Assembly: GCF_001421715.1 (NCBI RefSeq)
Contig: NZ_LMKP01000021.1
Span: 15,222-54,507, forward strand
From: Sphingomonas sp. Leaf22
GTDB lineage: Bacteria; Pseudomonadota; Alphaproteobacteria; Sphingomonadales; Sphingomonadaceae
Reading direction: 5' to 3'
DNA: 39,286 nucleotides
In this document: positions 32,018-39,286 of the stretch, piece by piece
Layout of the letters: the number at the start of each line of letters is the position of its first letter
Position numbering within the stretch: the first letter of the stretch is position 1
Program-made: the position numbers and the translations under genes
Notes under the pieces: model-generated
The model's input: the letters and a program-made list of their open reading frames with translations, nothing else
Told to the model about the DNA's origin: nothing
The model's database searches: none

Positions 32018-33377
32018 CGCCGGCCTCCACGATATGCACCTTGGCCGCGGTCGCGTCGCGGGGGATCAGACAGGACGCGATGGCGACCACCCGGCGGATG
32101 CCGCGGCTGACCCCGCCGCCGCCGAACGGCCCGTTGGTATAGAGCGCCTCGACCTCCGCGCCGATCGCCCGGGCGCCGGCCGCACTCGGGCTGCGTCCGA
32201 CGATCCGCGCGCGAACCTCGCCGCCGCCGTCAGCATGGTCGTCCGCCGTCCGTGTCACAGCGTCGAGCCCTATGACGTCGCAGCGGATCTCGCGGATGTC
32301 CGCGCCGGTCAGCGCCAGTCGTTCGCGTACGATGTCGAGCGCCAGCCTCGCGCGCGCAACCGCGCCGGGGCCCGCATAGGAAATCTGCCCCTCGCCGATG
32401 AAGCCGTCGTCGTATCCGATCGATACCTTCAGCGACGCCGGCCGTGTCCGCCCGGCGCCGCCCGATACCGCGACCTGGTCGGTCGCGACCTGTTCGAAGC
32501 GCACCCGGCGGAAATCGGCGGTAACGTCGGCCTGGAGATAGGCGGCGGGGTCGAGAATCTCGTAGAGCAGTTGTTCGGTGCAGGTGGCGACCGACAACAG
32601 CCCGCCTGACCCCGCGACCTTGCCGAGCAGCGCATCGCCATTCGCATCGACATCGGCGAAGGGGAAACCGAGCCGGGCGAGGCCCGCCACGTCCTTGCGC
32701 CCCGGATCGGCGAAGTAGCCGCCGGTCAACTGCCCGGCGCATTCGAGCAGGTGCCCGACCAGCGTGCCGCGCCCGATCCGGTCCCAGTCGTCGGGCGACC
32801 AGCCGAAGCGGTGGATCATGGGTGCAAGGAACAGCGACGGATCGCCGACCCGCCCGGTGATGACGATGTCGGCCCCGGTATCGAGCGCGGCGACGATGCC
32901 GTCCGCCCCCAGATAGGCGTTGGCCGACACCATCCGGTCGCGCAGCGTGGCGACCGTCCCCGCCCCGTCGATCAGCGGCGGGTCGCTATCCGCCAGCACC
33001 GCCAGCACATCGTCGCCGGTAACTGCGCCGATCCGCAGGTCGGGGAGGCCTAGTTCGCGGGCGACGCGGGCGACGGCATGGGCGGCGGCGATCGGGTTCG
33101 CCGCGCCGGCGTTGGTGATAATCCTGACGCCCTGCGCGGCGGCGGCGGGCAGGACGCGCCGCATCCGTTCGATCAGCATCGGGTCGAACCCGTCCGCCGG
33201 ATCGGCCTGTAACCGTTCCTGCGCAAGCGCGATGGTGCGTTCGGCAAGGCATTCGAAGACGAGGAAGTCGAGCTCGCCCCGTTCGACCAGTTCGATGGCG
33301 GGTTCGATCCGGTCGCCGGCAAAGCCAGACCCCGCCCCGATCCGCACGAAATGCCGTTGCGGTCGCTCGCTCATCAT
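32004..33377 (-). CDS. AtuA-family (DUF1446) protein, N-terminal domain form
   Basis: This 457-residue protein starts at ATG 33377, where ATGA overlaps the stop of the transporter gene. 'RIGAGSGFAGDRIEPAIELVERGELDFLVFECLAERTIALAQ' opens the family. 'NAGAANPIAAAHAVARVARELGL', 'IVITGRVGDPSLFLAPMIHRFGW' and 'ECAGQLTGGYFADPG' continue it, and 'YTNGPFGGGGVSR' is near the end. In Pseudomonas AtuA is required for growth on acyclic terpenes, but its reaction is not established. DUF1446 genes also occur beside CitMHS transporters outside terpene pathways, as here, so a branched or polycarboxylic acid substrate is at least as likely as a terpene. Cytoplasmic. Confidence 0.85.
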   Translation of the reverse strand: MMSERPQRHFVRIGAGSGFAGDRIEPAIELVERGELDFLVFECLAERTIALAQERLQADPADGFDPMLIERMRRVLPAAAAQGVRIITNAGAANPIAAAHAVARVARELGLPDLRIGAVTGDDVLAVLADSDPPLIDGAGTVATLRDRMVSANAYLGADGIVAALDTGADIVITGRVGDPSLFLAPMIHRFGWSPDDWDRIGRGTLVGHLLECAGQLTGGYFADPGRKDVAGLARLGFPFADVDANGDALLGKVAGSGGLLSVATCTEQLLYEILDPAAYLQADVTADFRRVRFEQVATDQVAVSGGAGRTRPASLKVSIGYDDGFIGEGQISYAGPGAVARARLALDIVRERLALTGADIREIRCDVIGLDAVTRTADDHADGGGEVRARIVGRSPSAAGARAIGAEVEALYTNGPFGGGGVSRGIRRVVAIASCLIPRDATAAKVHIVEAGDAAA

Positions 33378-34669
33378 AGCGGGATCACCCCGATCAGCAG
33401 CGCGGCGACGGTCATCACCAGACTGGCGGCGAACAGCCATGGGATCGCGAACCTTTGGTGTGCGCCCAGTTCGATCCCGCTCAACCCCGCGACGAGGAAG
33501 GTGGCGGGCGTCAGCGGGCTAATAGGAAAGCCTGTCGTCATCTGCCCTAACAGCGCGGCGCGGCCGATCTCTTCGGGGCGGATGCCGAAGCCGGCACCCA
33601 TTTCCGAGATCACTGGCAGCACCCCAAAATAGAAGGAATCGGGATCGAAGACGAGGCTGAGCGGCATCGCCACCACGGCGAGGATAGCGGCGAGATGCCC
33701 GCCGACGGCCGCCGGCAAATGGCCCGCGCCCGCTGCCGCCATCGCGCCGATCATGCCCGAACCGGTCATCACGCCGGTGAACACGCCCGCCGCCAGCAGG
33801 ATGCTCGCCATCAGCAGTGCAGCATGGGCGTGCGCGTCGATCCGCTCGCGCTGTGCCTTGGCACCGGGATAATTGACCAGCAGTGCCAGCGCGGTACCGA
33901 TCATGAAGACGACGACCGGTTCGACCAGCCCCGATATCATCGTGCCGACGACCGCGAGGGTCAGGACGACATTCACCATGAAGCGCCAGCCATGGACCGG
34001 CGCGGCCGCCGGCGGGGCGGGCGCATGTACGGCATCGCCGGCATCGAATGCCGGTGATCCGGTCAGCCGCACCCGCTCGCGCCGCCCCAGCCACCACGAT
34101 GCTGCTCCGACGAACACCAGCCCGACCAGCTGCACCCCGATCATCGGCGTGAACAGCGTCGATGTCGGTACGCCGAGCGACGCGGAAGCGCGCAGGGTCG
34201 GCCCGGTCCACGGCAGGAAATTGACGCCCGCCGCCATCGATGCGGTGCAGGCCAGCACCCGGCGGTCCATTCCGATCCGGTCATAGACCGGGCGGAGCGC
34301 CGGGATGGTGACGAGGAAGCACACGGCGCCCGACCCGTCGAGATGGATGAGCAGCGCCAGCATCGCGGTACCGAGGGCGATCCGTTCCGGGCTTTCCCCG
34401 ACCAGCCGCACAACGAACCCGACCAGTGGTGCCAGCAGTCCGGCATCGGTCATCACTCCGAAGAACAGGATGGCGAAGATGAACATCCCCGCCACCGGTG
34501 CGATCTTGCCCAGCCCTGTCAGGATGAACGCCGGCACCTGATCGCCCATGCCGACCAGCAGCGCCGCCCCGACCGGGATCAGGATCAGCGCGACCAGCGG
34601 CGATAGGCGATTGGACAGGATCGCCGCGAGCAACGCCGCGATCGCCGCCAGTCCGGTTAGTGCCAACAT
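33374..34669 (-). CDS. CitMHS-family carboxylate transporter
   Basis: The protein is 431 residues, almost wholly hydrophobic, with about 11-12 predicted membrane helices. 'ILFFGVMTDAGLLAPLVGFVVRLVG', 'IHLDGSGAVCFLVTIPALRPVYDRIGMDRR' and 'FLPWTGPTLRASASLGV' are typical of the CitMHS (metal-citrate/proton symporter) family in the inner membrane. 'DPDSFYFGVLPVISEMG' is a conserved late segment. It lies 72 bp after the TonB-dependent receptor and overlaps the AtuA-like gene by 4 nt. A di- or tricarboxylate released from the imported compound is the natural cargo, but the precise acid is unknown. Confidence 0.9.
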   Translation of the reverse strand: MLALTGLAAIAALLAAILSNRLSPLVALILIPVGAALLVGMGDQVPAFILTGLGKIAPVAGMFIFAILFFGVMTDAGLLAPLVGFVVRLVGESPERIALGTAMLALLIHLDGSGAVCFLVTIPALRPVYDRIGMDRRVLACTASMAAGVNFLPWTGPTLRASASLGVPTSTLFTPMIGVQLVGLVFVGAASWWLGRRERVRLTGSPAFDAGDAVHAPAPPAAAPVHGWRFMVNVVLTLAVVGTMISGLVEPVVVFMIGTALALLVNYPGAKAQRERIDAHAHAALLMASILLAAGVFTGVMTGSGMIGAMAAAGAGHLPAAVGGHLAAILAVVAMPLSLVFDPDSFYFGVLPVISEMGAGFGIRPEEIGRAALLGQMTTGFPISPLTPATFLVAGLSGIELGAHQRFAIPWLFAASLVMTVAALLIGVIPL

Positions 34670-34741
34670 CCCCCCGACCCCGTTTCTGGTTTGAACTGGT
34701 CGCCTGCATCGTGGAGGCGATCGCGGTGCAACGACAAGTAT

Positions 34742-37700
34742 CTAAAAATTGAACGTGACCTGCATCGTCGCCGTCCGTCCGAACGGGTTCGAATAGGCGC
34801 CGTTGAACGCGCCGTTTGACGTGATCGCGATCGGTGGGTCGCGGTCGAATAGATTGAGGATGGTGAGCGACGTGCGAAACCCGCTGAACGGGGTACCGGC
34901 ATCCTTCAGATCGGCGGCATAGCCGAGCGTCAGGTCGACCGTCGTCCATGCATCGACCTTTTGCGGCGGGATCGACTGGCCGATCGGGCCCAGCGCCAAA
35001 TCGTTCAAATAGGAACCGATATAGTTGACGAACGCATTGGCGCTGACCCCGCGATAGAGCAGCCCGAGCGAGCCGCGTCCGCGCCATTCGGTCGGCGAGT
35101 TGTAGAAGCCGAGCCGGTCGACGAACGGCGCGCCGGCAACGACCTGTTCCTCGTTGCTGATCGTCCAGCTGACCGCCGCCGACGCGTTCACGGTCAACGC
35201 GTCGAACTTGTGCAGGTAGTTTATCGACGCATCCAGGCCGTCCTGCCGGGTCGCGGCCAGATTGGCATTGCGCCCGTCGATCAGCACGTTGACCGCACAC
35301 GGATTGGGCAGCGTACCATAGAGCAGCGTGCGGCTAAGATAGGTGCGCAGCACCGGATCGAAGGTTGCCGGATCAGTGTTCACGCAACCGCTCGGGTTGG
35401 CGATCGGCAGAATGAACTGGCTGTATCCGTTATAGCCGGGATAGGCGCCCGCCTGGAACGCTGCGATCGAATTGGGTTGCTGTATGCGGCCGGTATAGCG
35501 GATATTGTAATAGGTCGCCTCTGCGGTGAAGTCGCCGAGCTTCAGGTTGCCGCCGACCGACCAGTTGGTCGCCTTCTCCGGCTGCAATTCGGGGTTTGAT
35601 CCGACAACCACGCCGATATTGGTGAAGCCGGGCCCTGCCCCGTTCACGACCCGCGGATCGTTGTTCGAGAAGGCGAAACCGCCCACCGCCGAATAGGAGA
35701 ACAAGTTCACGTCGGGCAGCGACGGGGCCCGGAACGACGTGCCCCATGACCCTCGCAGGCTGAGGATGTCGCTCACCACCCACGTCCCGCCGATCTTGGG
35801 GTTGGAGGTCGAACCGACGTCCGAATAATCGTCGTACCGGATGGCGGCGTCGATAGTCAGGCTCTTGATAAGCGGGATGCCCATCTCCTCGCCGATCAGC
35901 GGGACATAGAGTTCTCCGAATGCCGACCAGATCGTTCGCGACAGGCGGCTGTTGTCGGCGGTGGTGTCGAGCAGAAACTGGTTGGTGGCGCTGCGGTTCG
36001 CGCCGTTGATGTTGAAGTTGTACTGCTTGTTGCGCTCACCACCGAACGCAGCGCGCACGCTGCCCGCCGGGACCGCGAACAGCGGGCCGTCGAACTTGAC
36101 CAGCGCATTGTCCAAGCCGTTGCCGCTACGCTGGACATTGTCGCCGGCGATGGTGGCCAACTGCGCGGGCGTCAGCGCCAGCGCGCTTAGCGGATTGATC
36201 GCGCCCAGATTGATCTGATATTGCAGGGCATTGGGATTGATGTTGGTCCCGCTCTGGCAATAATTGCACGCCTCGTCGCGACCATAGGTGTAATAACCCT
36301 CCGCGCGCCAACTCCATGGCAGCTTCACCCGCGCTCCGGCGGTGATCGAATAGGTTTCGGACCGGTTGTCGAAGTTGCTCGAACCGATATCCTTTAGCGC
36401 GCTATACTGCACGTTCAGCGGCGCGTTCGCCGCGACGCCCGGGATGCCTGCGATATAATAGGGATTGCGCGTCGCCGTCACCGCGCCGCCTGCGTCGAAC
36501 AGGAACGGCGACAACGTCACATTCTGCACCGCCGATGCCGGCGAGCGCGAGAAGGTGTGCCGGTTGGAATAGGTCCCCTGTACGAACGCCTCGATCGAGG
36601 GTCCGAATTCCTGGTTGGCGAACAGCGACACCTGATGCCGGTCCAGCCGCCCGGTATAGTCGTTATAATAGGCATTGTCGGTCAGGTTCGGCTGATTGAC
36701 CAGTAGGTCGCCCGGCGTCAGGGCGACATTCGCCCCCTGCGGCAGCCCGTAGTAGGTATAAAAGCCGGCTCGCGGCAGCACCGGATTCTGCGATCCGTCG
36801 GCATTCTGGACATAGATATTGGCGGGGCCCGCCAGCGTGGCAGTCGTGCCGTTCAGCCGGTTGTCGGGTCCGCCGAACGGCCGCAGGTCGCTGAACAGGA
36901 AGCGGTTCTTCGCGCGCAGGAACGGGTCGCGATGGGTATATTCGTAACTGACCAGCACGTTGCCCGCGCCGAGGCCGCCTAGACCACTCCACGTCGTGCC
37001 GGCGGTGATCGACGGCTGAATCTGGAACCCGCCCGACTGGTTCGTCACGCGGTTCGATGCTTCGATCCCGTCGAAATCCTTGCGCAGCACGAAATTGACC
37101 ACGCCTGCCACCGCGTCCGAGCCATAGATGGCCGATGCGCCATCGGCGATCACCTCAATCCGAGCGACGGCGGCGATGGGCACCTGATTGGCCTCGGTAA
37201 AGTTCGAGGCAGCGCCGGTACCGACCACCCGGTGGCCATCAACCAACGTCAGCGTCGCCTGTGCACCCAATCCGCGCAGGTTGATTGCCGATCCCTGTTG
37301 CGAATTATACGACCCCTGCGTTCCGCCTTCGCGGAAATCGCCGAGATTGCGAACCTGCGGCAGGGTGTTGACCGCGTCGGCGACCGACGCGACACCGCTG
37401 GCGATGATCGTCTCGCGCGTCAGCGTTACCGCCTCGCTACCAACCGCCTTCACGCCCGAGATATTCGTACCGGTTACGACGATATCGGCGCCTTCGCCGG
37501 TCCGGGCATCGTTCGACAGCGCGCCCTGCTGATCGACATCGTCGCCAGCGTCTCCCGCAACCCCGGTCGGGGCGTTAAGCGATCCCGTGCTGCTCGCACC
37601 GGCTGCCGGGTCCTGCGCGCTGCTCGTCTGCGCGGGATCGATCGTAGGCGCCTGCTGGCCGGCGGAGCCATCCTGCCCGCCGATGACCGATGTGCCGGCG

Positions 37701-37774
37701 ATGGCCGGCGATGTGAGCCCGAGCGCCAAGGCGGTCAGGCTGATGCGCGTGAAACGAGTCTTGCGACCTTGCAT
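34742..37774 (-). CDS. TonB-dependent receptor
   Basis: The receptor has 1010 residues from ATG 37774, preceded by AGGGGAGG. The signal peptide spans 1-26 ('LTALALGLTSPAIA'). A long polar linker (about 27-95) precedes the plug, which starts near 'ADIVVTGTNISG' and includes 'SGVASVADAVNTLPQVRN', 'INLRGLGAQATLTLVDGHRV' and 'GSDAVAGVVNFVLRKDFDG'. The beta barrel fills the rest and ends in the expected aromatic 'MQVTFNF'. It is of the large oligosaccharide/plant-compound type rather than a siderophore type; no STN domain is seen. It is the first gene of the nine-gene leftward locus and would bring the substrate through the outer membrane. Confidence 0.94.
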   Translation of the reverse strand: MQGRKTRFTRISLTALALGLTSPAIAGTSVIGGQDGSAGQQAPTIDPAQTSSAQDPAAGASSTGSLNAPTGVAGDAGDDVDQQGALSNDARTGEGADIVVTGTNISGVKAVGSEAVTLTRETIIASGVASVADAVNTLPQVRNLGDFREGGTQGSYNSQQGSAINLRGLGAQATLTLVDGHRVVGTGAASNFTEANQVPIAAVARIEVIADGASAIYGSDAVAGVVNFVLRKDFDGIEASNRVTNQSGGFQIQPSITAGTTWSGLGGLGAGNVLVSYEYTHRDPFLRAKNRFLFSDLRPFGGPDNRLNGTTATLAGPANIYVQNADGSQNPVLPRAGFYTYYGLPQGANVALTPGDLLVNQPNLTDNAYYNDYTGRLDRHQVSLFANQEFGPSIEAFVQGTYSNRHTFSRSPASAVQNVTLSPFLFDAGGAVTATRNPYYIAGIPGVAANAPLNVQYSALKDIGSSNFDNRSETYSITAGARVKLPWSWRAEGYYTYGRDEACNYCQSGTNINPNALQYQINLGAINPLSALALTPAQLATIAGDNVQRSGNGLDNALVKFDGPLFAVPAGSVRAAFGGERNKQYNFNINGANRSATNQFLLDTTADNSRLSRTIWSAFGELYVPLIGEEMGIPLIKSLTIDAAIRYDDYSDVGSTSNPKIGGTWVVSDILSLRGSWGTSFRAPSLPDVNLFSYSAVGGFAFSNNDPRVVNGAGPGFTNIGVVVGSNPELQPEKATNWSVGGNLKLGDFTAEATYYNIRYTGRIQQPNSIAAFQAGAYPGYNGYSQFILPIANPSGCVNTDPATFDPVLRTYLSRTLLYGTLPNPCAVNVLIDGRNANLAATRQDGLDASINYLHKFDALTVNASAAVSWTISNEEQVVAGAPFVDRLGFYNSPTEWRGRGSLGLLYRGVSANAFVNYIGSYLNDLALGPIGQSIPPQKVDAWTTVDLTLGYAADLKDAGTPFSGFRTSLTILNLFDRDPPIAITSNGAFNGAYSNPFGRTATMQVTFNF

Positions 37775-37863
37775 GGAAACCTCCCCTGTGAGGACGGCCG
37801 ACTGGACATCGGCTCTTGTCGGATGGTCCGGCTCTTGGCGCCGGCTTCGTCCGCTCGACGGTT

Positions 37864-37914
37864 TATCAATCGTTCGATATGATTATAAAAATAGAATGTT
37901 GGCATCGATTGATA
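37864..37914. promoter_or_regulatory. Inverted repeat in the receptor/LysR divergent region, candidate operator
   Basis: TATCAATCG (37864-37872) and CGATTGATA (37906-37914) are perfect 9-bp inverted arms around an AT-rich core (ATGATTATAAAAATAGAATG). The region separates the receptor start (37774) and the LysR start (37947), the usual place for LysR operators and overlapping promoters. The AT-rich core stands out from the GC-rich surroundings and probably holds promoter elements. Confidence 0.5.
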
Positions 37915-37946
37915 CGTAAAGCTGATGGATGAATGGAGAGGACCGG

Positions 37947-38864
37947 ATGAACCGTACCCCCAGCCTGACGACGCTGCGACTGTTCATGGCGGTCGCCCGC
38001 ACGCGCAGCTTCAGCGAAGCCGCCCGGTCAGCGAACCTTTCGCAACCGGCACTCAGCCGGACGATCCGGTTGATGGAAGAGGATCTGGGCGTCCGTCTGT
38101 TCGATCGCAGTTCACGCCGGGTCGAACTGACGAGCGCGGGTACGATACTGGTGCCAACGGTCGAGCGGCTGATCGCGGACTTCGATCATGCATTCGCCAC
38201 GCTATCGAAGGATCTGACCGGCATGCGCGGGCGGATCGTGATCGGCGCGCTGCCGTCCTTCGCCGCCGCTTCCTTGCCGCGCGCCATCCGGGACTACATC
38301 GCGCGCAGCCCGTCGGTCGACATCGTGATCCGCGACGACATCGCCGGCAAGCTATACCGCCAGCTTCGAGACGGCCAGATCGATCTGGCCTTCGTTACTG
38401 AGACGGACGAACCCGATTACCGGTTCGAGCCGCTATTGTCCGATCGCTGCGTCCTTGCATTCCAGTCGGGATCGCGATTCGACGTTCCGGGTGAAGCGCC
38501 GTGGTCGACGCTTGCGGACGCACCCTTTCTGGCAATGGCGACCAGCAGCAGCGTACGGGTCATGTCCGACGCCGCGCTGCTGCGCGCCGGGATCTCGGTC
38601 CGCCCCTTGTACGAAGTTTCGCAATTGGTGACGATGGGCGGCCTGCTTGCCGCCGGGTTAGGCGTGACCGTGTTGCCTCACTCTACGATCACTATGCTTG
38701 CGAACCCTGCGGTTGCCTGGCGCCCGCTGGAGGGGCCGATAGTCGAGCGCAAGATCGGTATCGCATATTTGCGCCACCGTTCGCTATCGCCGGCCGCCGC
38801 CGCCTTCCTGTCGCATTGCAGGTCGCTTCATCGCGACGGGCAACTCGTTCCAAGGGAACGCTAA
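37947..38864 (+). CDS. LysR-family regulator, probable controller of the nine-gene locus
   Basis: The protein has 305 residues from ATG 37947, with GGAGAGG about 6 nt upstream; an in-frame ATG six codons earlier is possible. The winged helix-turn-helix is textbook: 'LTTLRLFMAVARTRSFSEAARSANLSQPALSRTIRLMEEDLGVRLFDRSSRRVELTSAG'. A standard effector-binding domain follows ('GRIVIGALPSFAAASLPRAIRDYIARSPSVDIVI', 'GLLAAGLGVTVLPHSTI'). Being divergent from the receptor gene and separated by an inverted repeat, it most likely regulates the entire leftward locus. The inducer may be a released aromatic or carboxylic acid, an inference from pathway content. Confidence 0.93.
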   Translation: MNRTPSLTTLRLFMAVARTRSFSEAARSANLSQPALSRTIRLMEEDLGVRLFDRSSRRVELTSAGTILVPTVERLIADFDHAFATLSKDLTGMRGRIVIGALPSFAAASLPRAIRDYIARSPSVDIVIRDDIAGKLYRQLRDGQIDLAFVTETDEPDYRFEPLLSDRCVLAFQSGSRFDVPGEAPWSTLADAPFLAMATSSSVRVMSDAALLRAGISVRPLYEVSQLVTMGGLLAAGLGVTVLPHSTITMLANPAVAWRPLEGPIVERKIGIAYLRHRSLSPAAAAFLSHCRSLHRDGQLVPRER

Positions 38865-39040
38865 AATCTCCATTCTACACCCATTTGACCGATACGCCGA
38901 CGCTTACGGATATAAAGGTCGCTCGTGACGGCGCTGCCCACAGCCAGATCCCTATGCGGGATAATTACATCGTGATGGTTGAGCTAACAGCATCCTGACG
39001 TGGGACGACCCTGCCCCTTTAAATGAACGAATGGGGTGGA

Positions 39041-39111
39041 TGGCTCCCGCTCACGGCATCGAGGTGCCATGGTGTGAAGGCTATCAGGCATTCACGAGCA
39101 TATGGGAGCCA
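39041..39111 (+). ncRNA. Candidate bridge RNA / structured leader of the IS110 element
   Basis: Directly before the recombinase ATG, TGGCTCCC (39041-39048) pairs with GGGAGCCA (39104-39111). GCTC (39049-39052) continues the stem with GAGC (39096-39099). Inside are two hairpins: GGCA-TCGAGG-TGCC (39055-39068) and GTGAA-12 nt-TTCAC (39074-39095). IS110-group elements encode a bridge RNA in the non-coding left end, with loops that pair with target and donor DNA. Position and branched shape fit, but loop matches to target or donor cannot be checked because the other element end is outside the window. Confidence 0.35.
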
Positions 39112-39117
39112 CCCGTC

Positions 39118-39286
39118 ATGGAGATTAGCACGATCGGCCTTGATCTGGCCAAGAACGTTTTCCAAGTTCACGGTATCGATGCGGACGGCAACGTGGTTGT
39201 CAGAAGGACGCTGCGTCGCGCGCAGCTTCTACCCTTCTTTGCAAGTTTGCCACCTTGTCTTGTCGGCATGGAGGCGTGCGGCACGG
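39118..39286 (+). CDS. IS110-family recombinase, 5' part only (cut by window end)
   Basis: The first 56 codons are visible. 'ISTIGLDLAKNVFQVHGIDADGNVV' with D9 is the first acid of the DEDD (RuvC-like) active site of IS110 recombinases, and E52 in 'GMEACGT' is the second. The gene runs off the window. These enzymes insert circular intermediates without long terminal repeats, guided by the element's bridge RNA. The non-coding leader from about 38998 probably belongs to the element's left end. The frame is intact so far. Confidence 0.93.
   Translation, partial: MEISTIGLDLAKNVFQVHGIDADGNVVVRRTLRRAQLLPFFASLPPCLVGMEACGT

Noticed and set aside
38501..38998. 165-codon plus-strand frame overlapping the LysR 3' end
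   Set aside because: Most of it is another frame of the LysR gene, and the short remainder has no ribosome binding site or motif.

Overview
The window looks like a sphingomonad (Sphingomonas or a close relative, Alphaproteobacteria). The reasons are the high GC content, a direct-repeat LexA box of the alphaproteobacterial type (GAAC-N7-GAAC), remnants of an imuA/imuB/dnaE2 cassette, a large TonB-dependent receptor with signal peptide, and dense plant-polymer degradation genes. No rRNA, tRNA or CRISPR was recognised. The genus call is inference; nothing here is a phylogenetic marker.

Left part (1-18.5 kb) is a mosaic accessory region. It opens with an IS6-family element. Next comes a divergent pair: a TIR-TPR membrane protein and a SLOG-type protein with four predicted membrane helices. 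An IS3 remnant follows. Then there is a leftward DNA-damage operon (small conserved protein, SRAP/HMCES-type peptidase, MBL-fold hydrolase), sharing a LexA-box promoter region with a wrecked imuA-dnaE2 scar. A GH51-GH43 arabinose-releasing pair comes next. It is followed by a second scar, in which a 5'-truncated short-chain reductase runs into an EthD-like protein, and by an IS5-family element carrying a small extra ORF. An AraC-type regulator then faces a 942-residue protein with two Ig-like repeats and seven FG-GAP repeats across an array of repeated operator-like words. A methyltransferase gene interrupted by one in-frame TGA closes this part.

Middle (18.7-21.9 kb): a LysR regulator is divergent from an aldo/keto reductase, which is followed by a renalase-like FAD oxidoreductase.

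Right part (21.9-38.9 kb) is one tightly packed leftward locus of nine genes, several overlapping by 4 or 14 nt. In order of transcription they are: TonB-dependent receptor, CitMHS-type carboxylate transporter, AtuA-like protein split into two genes, alpha/beta hydrolase, tannase/feruloyl-esterase-like enzyme, GH3 glycosidase, type-B carboxylesterase, second GH3 glycosidase. A divergent LysR regulator sits at its head. My reading is a utilisation system for an acylated plant glycoside: the receptor imports it, esterases and glycosidases take it apart, CitMHS takes up a released carboxylate, and the AtuA pair processes that acid. This function is inferred from gene families and layout.

The window ends inside an IS110-family recombinase gene. 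Its upstream leader folds on paper into a branched structure and is a candidate bridge RNA.
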